DNA of 64,000 bases, taken from the NCBI GenBank assembly GCA_963843595.1, contig CAWJLG010000015.1, positions 372,001 to 436,000 on the forward strand. Direction: 5' to 3'. The first letter of the stretch is position 1. Each line of letters opens with the position of its first letter. This DNA is from CAIWHR01 sp963843595. GTDB lineage: Bacteria; Pseudomonadota; Gammaproteobacteria; Burkholderiales; Casimicrobiaceae. A model generated the notes under the pieces. The model ran no database searches and had not been told where the DNA came from. It saw only the letters and a list, made by a program, of their open reading frames with translations. This document shows, piece by piece, positions 22,136-31,300 of the stretch. A program made the position numbers and the translations under genes.

Positions 22136-23887
22136 CTACTTCGGGGGCTCGCGCAGCGACTTCATCAGATCCTCGTCGCTTTGCGGCGCCGGCGGCGCGT
22201 CGGCAGGGGCGCCCGGCGTCGCGGGAGCGTCCGGCGTCGCGGGCGGGTGGCGTCTGCTGGGCGTCCTCCTGGATCATCTTCTGGATGTCGATCTGCGGCC
22301 CCGATTGCGCCCCGGCGTTCGGCTTGTCGTAGGCAACGAGTGCGGGGAAGGTGATGATGAGGGCCACCATGATCAGCTGGATGACCACGAAGGGGATGGC
22401 ACCCCAGTAGATCTGGCCGGTCGTGACGGGTTCCGTCATCTTGCCGCTGTGCAGGTCCTTGTACGGGTGGGTCGGCGCGACCGAGCGCAGGTAGAAGAGG
22501 GCGAAACCGAACGGCGGGTGCATGAACGAGGTCTGCATGTTGACCGCCAGCAGCACGCCGAACCAGATGAGATCGATGCCGAGCTTTTCCGCCACCGGCC
22601 CCAGCAGCGGCACGATGATGAACGACAGCTCGAAGAAATCGAGGAAGAACGCGAGCACGAAGACCAGGATGTTGACCACGATCAGGAAGCCGACCTGGCC
22701 GCCCGGCAGATCGGTCAGCAGATGCTCGACCCACTTGTGGCCGTCGACGCCGTAGAACGTGAGGCTGAACACGCGGGCACCGACGAGGATGAACACGACG
22801 AACGTGGTCAGCTTGGCCGTGCTGTCCATCGCCTGCTTCAACAGCGACCACGACAGCCGCCTGCGCGCGAGCGCCATCAGGATCGCCCCGGTCGCGCCCA
22901 TTGCCCCGCCCTCGGTCGGCGTCGCGATGCCGAGAAAGATCGTGCCCAGCACCAGGAAGATCAGCGCCAGCGGGGGAATCAGCACGAAGGTGACCTTCTG
23001 CGCCATGCCCGAGAGCAGATTGAGCTTCAGCACCCGGCTGACGACGGCCAGCACGAACGCGACGCCGATGCCGATCAGCATGCAGATGACGATCGTCTCG
23101 TCGAGCGCCTTGTCGGCGGGCAGCACGAACTTCGCATAGCCGACGGCCGCGGCGATCGAGATCACCGTCAGGATCAGCAGCGAGGTGCCGCCCATCTTGC
23201 CGCTCGGCTCGCGGAACACCCGCGCCTCCGGCGGCAGCGCCGGCGCCCACTGCGGCTTGAAGATCGTGCAGCCCATGCACGTACGACGATGTAGATGCCG
23301 GCGAGCACGAAGCCGGGCACGAAGGCGCCCTTGTACATGTCGCCGACCGACTTGCCGAGCTGGTCGGCCATGATGATCAGCACCAGCGAGGGCGGGATGA
23401 TCTGCGCCAGCGTGCCCGAAGCCGCGATCACGCCCGACGCGAGGCGCCGGTCGTAGCCGTAGCGCAGCATGATCGGCAACGAGATGAGGCCCATCGAGAT
23501 CACCGACGCGGCGACGACGCCGGTGGTCGCCGCCAGCATCGCGCCGACCAGCACGACGGCATAGGCGAGACCGCCGCGGACCGGCCCGAACAGCTGGCCG
23601 ATCGTGTCGAGCAGATCCTCGGCCATCCCCGATCGCTCCAGTATCAGTCCCATGAAGGTGAAGAAAGGGATGGCGAGCAGCGTGTCGTTGCTCATGATGC
23701 CGCCGAAGATCCGCTCCGGCAGCGCCTGGAAGAACGCCGGGTGGAAGAGCCCCAGCTCGATGCCGATCCACCCGAAGATGATGCCGTTGGCCGCGAGCGA
23801 AAAGGCGACGGGGAAGCCCAGCAGCAGGAAGACGACCAACGACGCGAAAATGATCGGCGCCATGTTGGCGATCAGGAAGGCGGTCAT
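22136..23887 (-). pseudogene. TRAP transporter large permease DctM (two frameshifts)
   Basis: Large membrane subunit of the TRAP transporter, about 584 residues once repaired, of the long form (COG4664 type) with an extra cytoplasmic/membrane segment after GCTIFKPQWAPALPPEARVF. The frame starts at ATG 23887, overlapping the dctQ stop by 4 bases (ATGA). It shifts near 23275-23290 (after GIYIVV) and again near 22240 in a Pro/Ala-rich tail. The second repair gives a C-terminus ending SDEDLMKSLREPPK. Core motifs survive: FMGLILERSGMAEDLL, GTLAQIIPPSLVLIIMADQL, TPTEGGAMGATGAI. With both breaks the gene would be inactive; two one-base errors are an alternative. Confidence 0.75.
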
Positions 23888-24541
23888 TTCCGATCTCCCT
23901 TGTCGCCGTTGCCGGTCGCCATATGCTTGTACACGTCGACGGCATCGGTTACTTCCGCGGCGACGTGGTGCTTCTTGATCTCTTCGGCCAGCTCCTCCTC
24001 GGCGGTCTTGTCCTTTCACCTTGTCGAGCGGGTTCGGGCCGCGTCCGGTCAGGAACGCGATGCGCTTGACGAGCTCGGACAGACCCTGCAGCAGCAGCAG
24101 GAAGAAGCCGACCGGCATGAGGAGGCGCACCGGCCAGCGGATCAGACCGCCCGGGTTGGCCGACACCTCCCCGGAATTCCAGGCGAGGGTGAACACCGGC
24201 CACGACAGGTAGGCGGTCATGATCGCCATGGGCAGCAGGAACACGAGGATGCCGAAGACGTCGATCCAGTTCTGGCTACGGGCCGAGAGCCGGCCGGCGA
24301 TCACGTCGATGCGGATGTGCTCGTTCTTGTTCAGCACGTAGCCGGCGCTGAGCAGGAAGATCGCCGAGAACAGGTACCACTGGATTTCGAGCAGCCCGTT
24401 GGAGCTCCAGTCGAACGCGTAGCGGACGACCGCATTGCCGGCACTGATGACGACGACGATCAGGATGAGCCAGGTCATCGTCTTGCCGATGACCTCGTTG
24501 AGGCGATCGACCGACCGCGAAAAGGCAAGAAGTGCGTTCAC
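23884..24541 (-). CDS. TRAP transporter small permease DctQ (frameshift near 24013)
   Basis: Four-helix small membrane subunit, about 218 residues after repair. GTG start at 24541 with GGAGGA 5 bases upstream. Helices: LILIVVVISAGNAVVRYAF, LFSAIFLLSAGYVLN, IDVFGILVFLLPMAIMTAY and LLMPVGFFLLLLQGL, with the conserved EIQWYLFSAIF segment. A one-base insertion in the run at 24012-24016 (AAAGG on the coding strand) breaks the hydrophilic tail. Removing it gives DKTAEEELAEEIKKHH and ends in GDKGDRK. Because of this error the raw frame runs straight into dctM and looks like a DctQ-DctM fusion, which it is not. Confidence 0.8.
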
Positions 24542-24695
24542 GGTTCCTCCGAAAGGCGCGGCCGCAGCGGCAGGGGGCCGCCGCGGCGTGGTCGGATCGC
24601 GGGTCGGGTGCTGTTGGAGTGCGAGGTGCCCACCGCGACGACGGCGCGATTATAGCCGCCGCCTTGACGGGCGTGCGCGGCGGCACGGCCCCGGG

Positions 24696-24704
24696 TGCTA
24701 AAAT
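24696..24704 (+). promoter_or_regulatory. Extended -10 promoter of glyA
   Basis: TG-C-TAAAAT, an extended -10 element, 31 bases before the glyA GTG. No good -35 lies at 16-18 bases; a TTGACG at 24664-24669 is too far away (29 bases). Strength is uncertain. Confidence 0.4.
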
Positions 24705-24734
24705 TCCCGCCTTCGCCCTTTCGCGAGTACCGCC

Positions 24735-25982
24735 GTGCCCCAACGCAACGCCACGCTTCCCCAGGCCGATCCGGAGCTCTGGGCCGCCATCGCCGCCGAG
24801 AACCAGCGGCAGGAAGACCATATCGAGCTGATCGCGTCCGAGAACTATGCCAGCCGTGCGGTGATGGCGGCGCAGGGTTCGCAGCTCACGAACAAGTATG
24901 CGGAGGGCTACCCCGGCAAGCGCTATTACGGCGGCTGCGAGCACGTCGACGTCGCCGAGCAGCTGGCGATCGACCGGGCGAAGAAGTTGTTCCACGCGGA
25001 GGCGGCGAATGTCCAGCCCCATTCCGGGGCGCAAGCCAATCAGGCGGTGTTCTTCGCGGCGCTGAAGCCTGGTGACACGGTCCTGGGAATGAGTCTTCCC
25101 CACGGCGGGCACCTGACCCACGGATCGCCGGTCAACATGAGCGGCAAGTGGTTCAACGTCATCCCCTACGGCCTGCATCCGGAAACCGAGCTCATCGACT
25201 ACGACGCCGCCGAGCGCCTCGCCCACGAGCATCGGCCGAAGCTGATCATCGCCGGTGCCTCGGCGTACTCCCGGGTCATCGACTGGAAGCGGTTTCGCGC
25301 CATTGCCGACGCCGTCGGCGCCAAGCTCATGGTCGACATGGCGCACTATGCCGGCCTCGTGGCCGCAGGCGTGTATCCGAGCCCGGTCGGGGTCGCCCAG
25401 TTCGTGACCAGCACCACGCACAAGACGCTGCGCGGTCCCCGCGGCGGATTGATCCTGACCGACGCTGAGCACGAGAAGGCGATCAATTCGGCGGTGTTCC
25501 CGGGGCTTCAGGGCGGCCCGCTGATGCACGTGATCGCGGCCAAGGCCGTCGCATTCCAGGAAGCGCTGCACAAGGATTTTCGCCGCTATCAATCGCAGGT
25601 CGTCGAGAACGCACGCGTGCTGGCCAAGGTCATGCAGGAGCGTGGCCTGCGCATCGTCTCGGGCGGCACCGACAGCCACCTGTTCCTGGTCGACCTGCGG
25701 GCGAAGAAGATCACCGGCAAGGACGCGGAGGCGGCGCTGTCGAAGGCGCACATCACCGTCAACAAGAACGCGATCCCGAACGATCCGGAAAAGCCGTTTG
25801 TCACTTCGGGCATCCGCATCGGCAGCCCCGCGATCACGACGCGCGGCTTCACCGAGATCGAGGTCGAGGTGCTCGGACACCTGATCGCCGACGTGCTCGA
25901 GGCGCCGGCCGACGACGCGAGGATCGCGCTGGTTCGCGCCGATGTCGCAGCGTTGACGAAGAAATTCCCGGTCTACGCGTAG
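24735..25982 (+). CDS. glyA: Serine hydroxymethyltransferase GlyA
   Basis: PLP enzyme interconverting serine plus tetrahydrofolate and glycine plus 5,10-methylene-THF; 415 residues. Conserved IELIASENYAS near 31-41, NKYAEGYPGKRYYGG near 53-67, and the PLP-lysine motif TSTTHKTLRGPRGG near 222-235 (Lys in THKT). The GTG start gives MPQRNATLPQADPEL, the normal length. It leads the block glyA-nrdR-ribD-ribE; divergent from dctQ. Confidence 0.97.
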   Translation: MPQRNATLPQADPELWAAIAAENQRQEDHIELIASENYASRAVMAAQGSQLTNKYAEGYPGKRYYGGCEHVDVAEQLAIDRAKKLFHAEAANVQPHSGAQANQAVFFAALKPGDTVLGMSLPHGGHLTHGSPVNMSGKWFNVIPYGLHPETELIDYDAAERLAHEHRPKLIIAGASAYSRVIDWKRFRAIADAVGAKLMVDMAHYAGLVAAGVYPSPVGVAQFVTSTTHKTLRGPRGGLILTDAEHEKAINSAVFPGLQGGPLMHVIAAKAVAFQEALHKDFRRYQSQVVENARVLAKVMQERGLRIVSGGTDSHLFLVDLRAKKITGKDAEAALSKAHITVNKNAIPNDPEKPFVTSGIRIGSPAITTRGFTEIEVEVLGHLIADVLEAPADDARIALVRADVAALTKKFPVYA

Positions 25983-25997
25983 CGGGCATCCCCGGCA

Positions 25998-26468
25998 ATG
26001 AAGTGCCCGTTCTGCGGCAGCGCCGATACCCAGGTCATCGATTCCCGGGTGTCGGAACCCGGCGACTCGATCCGCCGGCGCCGCCGCTGCCTCGCATGCC
26101 AGAAACGCTTCACGACCTATGAAACGGTGGAGCTTCGCCTGCCGCAGGTCGTGAAGACCAACGGGACGCGGTCCGACTTCGACGTCGCCAAGCTGCGCAA
26201 CGGGTTTCAGCGCGCGCTGCACAAGCGCCCCGTGCCCACCGAATTCGTCGATCAGGCCATCGACCGCATCGTCGGCCAGGTGCTGCAGCTCGGTGAGCGC
26301 GAGATCGCATCCCGACAGATCGGCGAGATGGTGATGCAGGAGCTCTACAAGCTCGACAAGGTCGGCTATATCCGGTTTGCCTCGGTCTATCGCAGCTTCC
26401 AGGATGTCTCGGATTTCCGCGACGCGCTGAAGGAAGTCGAGACGCCTCCGAAGCGTACGCGGCGCTGA
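25998..26468 (+). CDS. nrdR: Ribonucleotide reductase repressor NrdR
   Basis: Nucleotide-sensing repressor of ribonucleotide reductase genes, 156 residues. N-terminal zinc ribbon with Cys3, Cys6 (CPFC) and Cys31, Cys34 (CLAC), an Arg-rich SIRRRRRC segment, then an ATP-cone from about 49 to 139 beginning VVKTNGTRSDFDVAKL. It starts 15 bases after glyA. The glyA-nrdR-rib order is common in proteobacteria. Confidence 0.96.
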   Translation: MKCPFCGSADTQVIDSRVSEPGDSIRRRRRCLACQKRFTTYETVELRLPQVVKTNGTRSDFDVAKLRNGFQRALHKRPVPTEFVDQAIDRIVGQVLQLGEREIASRQIGEMVMQELYKLDKVGYIRFASVYRSFQDVSDFRDALKEVETPPKRTRR

Positions 26469-26492
26469 CGCGGTCGCGGCGATGGCCCGGCG

Positions 26493-27593
26493 ATGACCGC
26501 GTTCACCGAAGCCGATCGCGCGGCGATGGCCCGGGCGCTGGTGCTGGCCGAGCGCGGGCTGTACACGACCTCGCCGAACCCGCGCGTGGGCTGCGTGATC
26601 GTTCAAGACGGCGCCGTGATCGGCGAGGGGTGGCACGTTCGTGCCGGCGACGCCCATGCCGAGGTCAACGCGCTCGCCGACGCCCGGACGCGTGGTCACG
26701 ATCCGAAGGGTGCGACTGCGTACGTCACGCTCGAGCCCTGCAATCACACGGGACGCACGCCACCGTGCACGGACGCGTTGATCGCCGCCGGCATCGGGCG
26801 CGTGGTTGCGGCGATGGCCGATCCCAATACGCCCGCGGGGGGCGGGGCGACGAGGCTGCGCGCGGCCGACATTGCCGTCGACGTCGGCCTGCTCGAGGAG
26901 GCCGCGCGCGAGCTCAACCCCGGCTTCGTGTCACGGGTTACCCGCCGCCGCCCCTGGGTGCGGATGAAAGTCGCCGCCAGCCTCGACGGCCGAACCGCCC
27001 TCGTCAACGGCGAAAGCCAGTGGATCACGGGCGAGGCGGCGCGCGCCGACGGCCACCATTGGCGTGCCCGCGCATGTGCCGTGCTCACCGGCATCGGCAC
27101 CGTGCTGCAGGACGATCCGCGACTCGACGTGCGCGCGGTCGCAACGACGCGGCAGCCGCGACGAGTCGTCGTCGATCGGCACGGGCAGACGCCGGCGACC
27201 GCGCGCGTCCTGGCGGGCGGCGACGCGCTGATCGTGACGGCCGGCGCGCGCAATCCGGCGTGGCCGGCGACGGTCGAGTCGCTGGCGCTTCCCGATGCCG
27301 ACGGGCGCGTCGACCTCGAGGCGATGGTCGAAGCACTCGCTTGGTCGGGCATCAACGAATTGCATGTCGAGGCCGGCGGCAAGCTCAACGGTGCGCTGCT
27401 CGCCGCCGGCGTGGTCGACGAGCTGGTGCTCTACCTCGCACCGTCGTTGCTGGGAGATCCCGCGCGGGGCATTGCGGAATTCCCGGGCGGCCTCACGCGA
27501 CTCGCGGACCGGATCGAATTGTCGCTACGGGACGTCGCGCGCATCGGAGACGACCTGCGCCTCATCGCGCGCGTGCGCCGAAAGGAGGTTTGA
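26493..27593 (+). CDS. ribD: Bifunctional riboflavin deaminase/reductase RibD
   Basis: Catalyses the second and third steps of riboflavin synthesis: deamination of the pyrimidine intermediate and NADPH reduction of its ribose side chain; 366 residues. The deaminase domain (1 to about 145) has the zinc site HAE (55-57) and PCNHTGRTPPC (82-92). The reductase domain (about 150-366) begins WVRMKVAASLDGRTAL. The stop overlaps the ribE start by one base (TGATG), indicating coupling. Confidence 0.95.
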   Translation: MTAFTEADRAAMARALVLAERGLYTTSPNPRVGCVIVQDGAVIGEGWHVRAGDAHAEVNALADARTRGHDPKGATAYVTLEPCNHTGRTPPCTDALIAAGIGRVVAAMADPNTPAGGGATRLRAADIAVDVGLLEEAARELNPGFVSRVTRRRPWVRMKVAASLDGRTALVNGESQWITGEAARADGHHWRARACAVLTGIGTVLQDDPRLDVRAVATTRQPRRVVVDRHGQTPATARVLAGGDALIVTAGARNPAWPATVESLALPDADGRVDLEAMVEALAWSGINELHVEAGGKLNGALLAAGVVDELVLYLAPSLLGDPARGIAEFPGGLTRLADRIELSLRDVARIGDDLRLIARVRRKEV

Positions 27594-28210
27594 TGTTCAC
27601 GGGAATCGTGGCTGCGGTCGGTGCGATCGCGGCCGTCGTGCCGAAGGGCGATGGTCTGCGCCTGGTCGTCGCTCCGGGCGGATTGGAGGTGGGCGACGTC
27701 GGGATCGGCGACAGCGTCGCGGTCAATGGCTGCTGCCTGACGGTCGTCGAAAAAGCGGGTGAGGGCGGGGAGGGTGCGCGGCTCGCATTCGACGTCTCCG
27801 CCGAGACGCTGCGCTGCACGGTCGGGCTCGATGGCGAATCGCCGGTCAATCTCGAAAAGGCCTTGCGGCTTGCCGATCGATTGGGCGGACACCTGATGAC
27901 CGGTCACGTTGACGGCGTCGGCACCGTCACCGCGTTCGCGCCGGTTCCGGCGTCCGGACAGGACCAGGGGAGCTGGCGGCTCGAGATCGAGGCGCCGCCC
28001 GAACTCGCGCGTTTCATCGCGGCCAAGGGTTCGATCGCGGTCCAGGGCGTGAGCCTGACCGTGAACGGCGTCGCCGGCGCGCGCTTTCACGTCAACCTGA
28101 TCCCGCACACCGTGGAGGTGACGACGCTGAAGTCGCTCGTCCCCGGCGCGCGCGTGAATCTGGAAGTCGATCTCGTCGCGCGGTACGTCGCGAGGCTTCA
28201 CGAAGTCTGA
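27593..28210 (+). CDS. ribE: Riboflavin synthase alpha chain RibE
   Basis: Joins two 6,7-dimethyl-8-ribityllumazine molecules to give riboflavin, 205 residues, trimeric. Two lumazine-binding barrels: the first opens with MFTGIVAAVG and has SVAVNGCCLTV, the second has GGHLMTGHVDGVGTV and GSIAVQGVSLTVNG. A strong AAAGGAGG lies 4 bases before the ATG at 27593. The next riboflavin gene, ribB, is 26 kb away. Confidence 0.95.
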   Translation: MFTGIVAAVGAIAAVVPKGDGLRLVVAPGGLEVGDVGIGDSVAVNGCCLTVVEKAGEGGEGARLAFDVSAETLRCTVGLDGESPVNLEKALRLADRLGGHLMTGHVDGVGTVTAFAPVPASGQDQGSWRLEIEAPPELARFIAAKGSIAVQGVSLTVNGVAGARFHVNLIPHTVEVTTLKSLVPGARVNLEVDLVARYVARLHEV

Positions 28211-28271
28211 CGCTGGATCGGCGGAGCGTTCGCCGCGGGCCGGTGGAGCTGACGGAAACACCCGACAACCA

Positions 28272-28298
28272 ATGGGCCGCCCGTTTGGGGCGGCCCAT
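28272..28298. terminator. Possible hairpin terminator between ribE and pilY1
   Basis: Perfect 11-bp stem ATGGGCCGCCC / GGGCGGCCCAT with a 5-base loop, in the gap between two convergent genes. Neither side has a T-run, so it would be a weak or Rho-assisted terminator, or merely an mRNA-stabilising 3' hairpin. Confidence 0.45.
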
Positions 28299-28346
28299 GT
28301 CATGCACAATGCAGTCGCGGCCGAAAGCCTTTGGGGAGGCTTGGCA

Positions 28347-31300
28347 CTAGTCGCGGATGAGGCGCCAGGACATCCGGTGCTGCGACGTGAGCGGCGGGAA
28401 CGAGATGTTGAACGTCCGTAGCGTCCCGTCCTTCAACTGCGTCACGCTGAGTTTGATGTCGGGAACGCCGACTCCGGCGGCAGCGCCGGTTTGCAAGGCA
28501 ATCAGCTCGATGCCGGCGGCGCCTTCGGCGATGTCGATGCTTTCGACAAAGTTCCCGCCGGTATCCTGGAGCCGCGAGCCGCCCTTGCTGTATTCCCGGG
28601 CGTAAAGGGTGGCCGGCTGCCCGGTCGCGCAGACGTCGGTTTGCGCACGCGACGCCGAATAGGCGACGATCGACGCCTCGGCCTGCACCGGCGTCACGAT
28701 GCGCTGGCCGGTCGGGAGATCGTCGTACCAGCCGGCGGCCGGGCGAGTAGCCAGCGGATCCTTGCTGGTGACCGCAACCATGCCGGACGACGAACGAGTG
28801 ACGGACGACACAATGGTCTTGGGCTGCGTGGCGGTGCCGTCGCGGATCGCGTAGAACGTCTGCGTGTCGGAGTTGCCGACATCGCCGTCGTCGAGAAGGC
28901 GCCCGGTTCCGACGAACACCCAGCGGTCCACGCCGTTCGCGATGTCCACCTCGATCTGCGGCGGAGTGGTGATCGGCTGCGCCTTGCCGCCGAGCGTGAA
29001 CTGCGCGAGCGGCACCGTGACGTTGAGCGGCCAGTTATCCGGGTTCGGGTCCGAGAGATCGAAGCGCCACAGGTTGCCGAGGAGGTCGCCGCCGTACACC
29101 TGCTCGACGTACTGATTACGGTGGTCCTTCGTGTACCCGCTGATGTGCGCGAGGCCGGACGGCGCGTCAGAGTTACCGACGTTTGTCGTAAACGTCTTGA
29201 GCTTGGTGCCGGTCTTGAGGTCGACCACGAACACCTTGCCCACGCCCGACGGGTTGTTGTAGCCGGAGGGGACGATCATCACCCAGCCATAGGCATAGGT
29301 CTTCACGATCAGCGGCCGGCCGTAGGTGTAGCCCATGTCCAGGTCCGGGTCGGTGAACTCCCACAGTACCTTCGCGGCGATGTCCGATTCCTTCTCGGTC
29401 GTCCGGTTGCCCGGCGTCGTCACGTCAATCGCGTAATAGCTGTTGCCGCCCTTGCCGAGCCCGCCGACGAGGAGCGTCTTCCAGGCGCCGTCGACGTAGG
29501 CGTCGGCCGCGCGTGGCGTCGAGTCGACGTAGAAGTGATGGTGGAAGATCGGCACGCCGCCTTCCTGGTACGACAGCCCGGCCAGACCGGCGCTGCCGTC
29601 GCGGAACAGCGCCTTCGGTATGTACGACCACACCTCGCGCCCGTCGGCATCGTCGAAGGCGTGCAGCATGCCGTCGTTGGCACCGACGTACACCCGCGGC
29701 GCGCGGGTGGTTGCCTTGAATGTCGAATAACCGGGATCGGTGGCGTCGAGATACGGCTCCTTCGGATTCGCGCCGACGTAGACCGGTTGCGAATTGACGA
29801 TGTCGCCGAGCCGCCAGTTGCGCACGCGGAAGCGGCCGAGTATCTCGTCGTTCTCGTTGAGGCTGGAGCCGCGGAGGTACTCGAGCACGAGCTGCTGCCG
29901 CGTCGCGTCGCCGCCCAACGTGAGCTGCTGCGCAGTCGACAGCTTGTCCAGGCGGAATGGAATGCCGGTCGATCCGTTCATCGTGACGATCTTGCGCGCC
30001 GTCGCCGGCTTGTCGGAGAGCCACGGCGTCGGGTCGGTGCCCGATGGGGTGAGCAGCGCGGCTAGCTGGTCCGCGGCGCCGTTCGCCTTGCTCGACGCAC
30101 AAGGCGATGCGGTGGGAGCGACGCACCATCCGACTTGACCGGTCTCGTTGCCCGTCGTTGGTTCGATCTGCACCTTCCTGAGCGTGCCGCCCCAGCCCTC
30201 CTCGAAGCGCACCTTGTAGACGTAGTTGCTGGTCGCGGACAAGGTCACCGTCGTGAATCCAACGCCGACGCGCGAGCCGGAACCCTTGGAGACATCGAGC
30301 AGAATCCGCGCGAGACCGGCCGCGAGCTGATCGGGATTGGATGCGTTGACGAAACGTCCGTGGCCGTTGATCGCGGCGTGCCAGAGATCATCGACCGCTT
30401 GGGCGCCGTTGCTGACCCACGCGGGCCAGCGCTTGGCGCCGGTGCTGAGAGCCTTCAGCGTTGCCTTCTGGTCGGTAACGTCCAGCGTGCCGCGTGCACC
30501 GAACGAAATCGCGGCGAAGTTGACGTGTTGCCACGAGGCGGGGTCGGCAACGCTGATCGCGTAATCGTCGAGGTTGGTGATCGGCGGGACGGTGGAGGTC
30601 GGGACGTTGTTGGTCGCGGTGGTACCGCTGGTCTTGAGGTCCGTCATCCAGTAATAGGTGGCGAAATCGGCAAGCGTCTTGGTTTGCGCCGTCGTGCCCT
30701 CGCGATACTTGTAGGGCCACGCGGTGCCCGGCACGAGCGACGGATCCTTCTGGTCGGCCTTGTCCGTCGCCAATCCCGACGACGGTGCGGGCCACGCCGC
30801 CGGCATGTTGCTGCCGTCCGTATTCAGGCTCGCTGCCGGCCCGGTGATGCCGGACAAGTCGTTGGCATAGCCGTCGGTGAAGAGCACGTGCCAGTTCTTC
30901 TGGCACGAATAGGTGATCGGGCTCGACGCACCGGCGAAGTACTCGCCCACGCGCGTCAGCGCGGCGAAGGTCGGCGTACCGCCGCTGGGGGCGATGTTGG
31001 TGAGGTTGGTGTACCAGCTCGAGCGTTGCGCCGCACCGACGCCAAAGTCGTTGACATTGAGCCACATCGGGCCGGTATTGTTGAAGACGCCGAAGCCGAC
31101 GCGGTAGCTCTTGTCGAGATTGGCAAACGCGCGCGTGGTGACCGTCTTTGCCGCCTGGATCCGCGACCGATAGTACGCGAACCAGTTGGCGAAATTGGTC
31201 ATTTCCGAGCGCTTGACCAGCTCGCCCTTGGCGTTGTACGTGTCGACGGAAAAGTCGCGCGACTGCGTCACCGTCTGCGTGACGGTGTTGCCCGACGAGT

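Noticed and set aside
23174..24541. A DctQ-DctM fusion protein of 455 residues
   Set aside because: The linker is basic nonsense. Removing one base at 24012-24016 gives a normal DctQ tail ending in an ATGA overlap with dctM, so the fusion is an artefact of a frameshift.
24542..24734. Glycine riboswitch before glyA
   Set aside because: No paired aptamer-like helices were seen in the 193-base gap; only an extended -10 element is visible.
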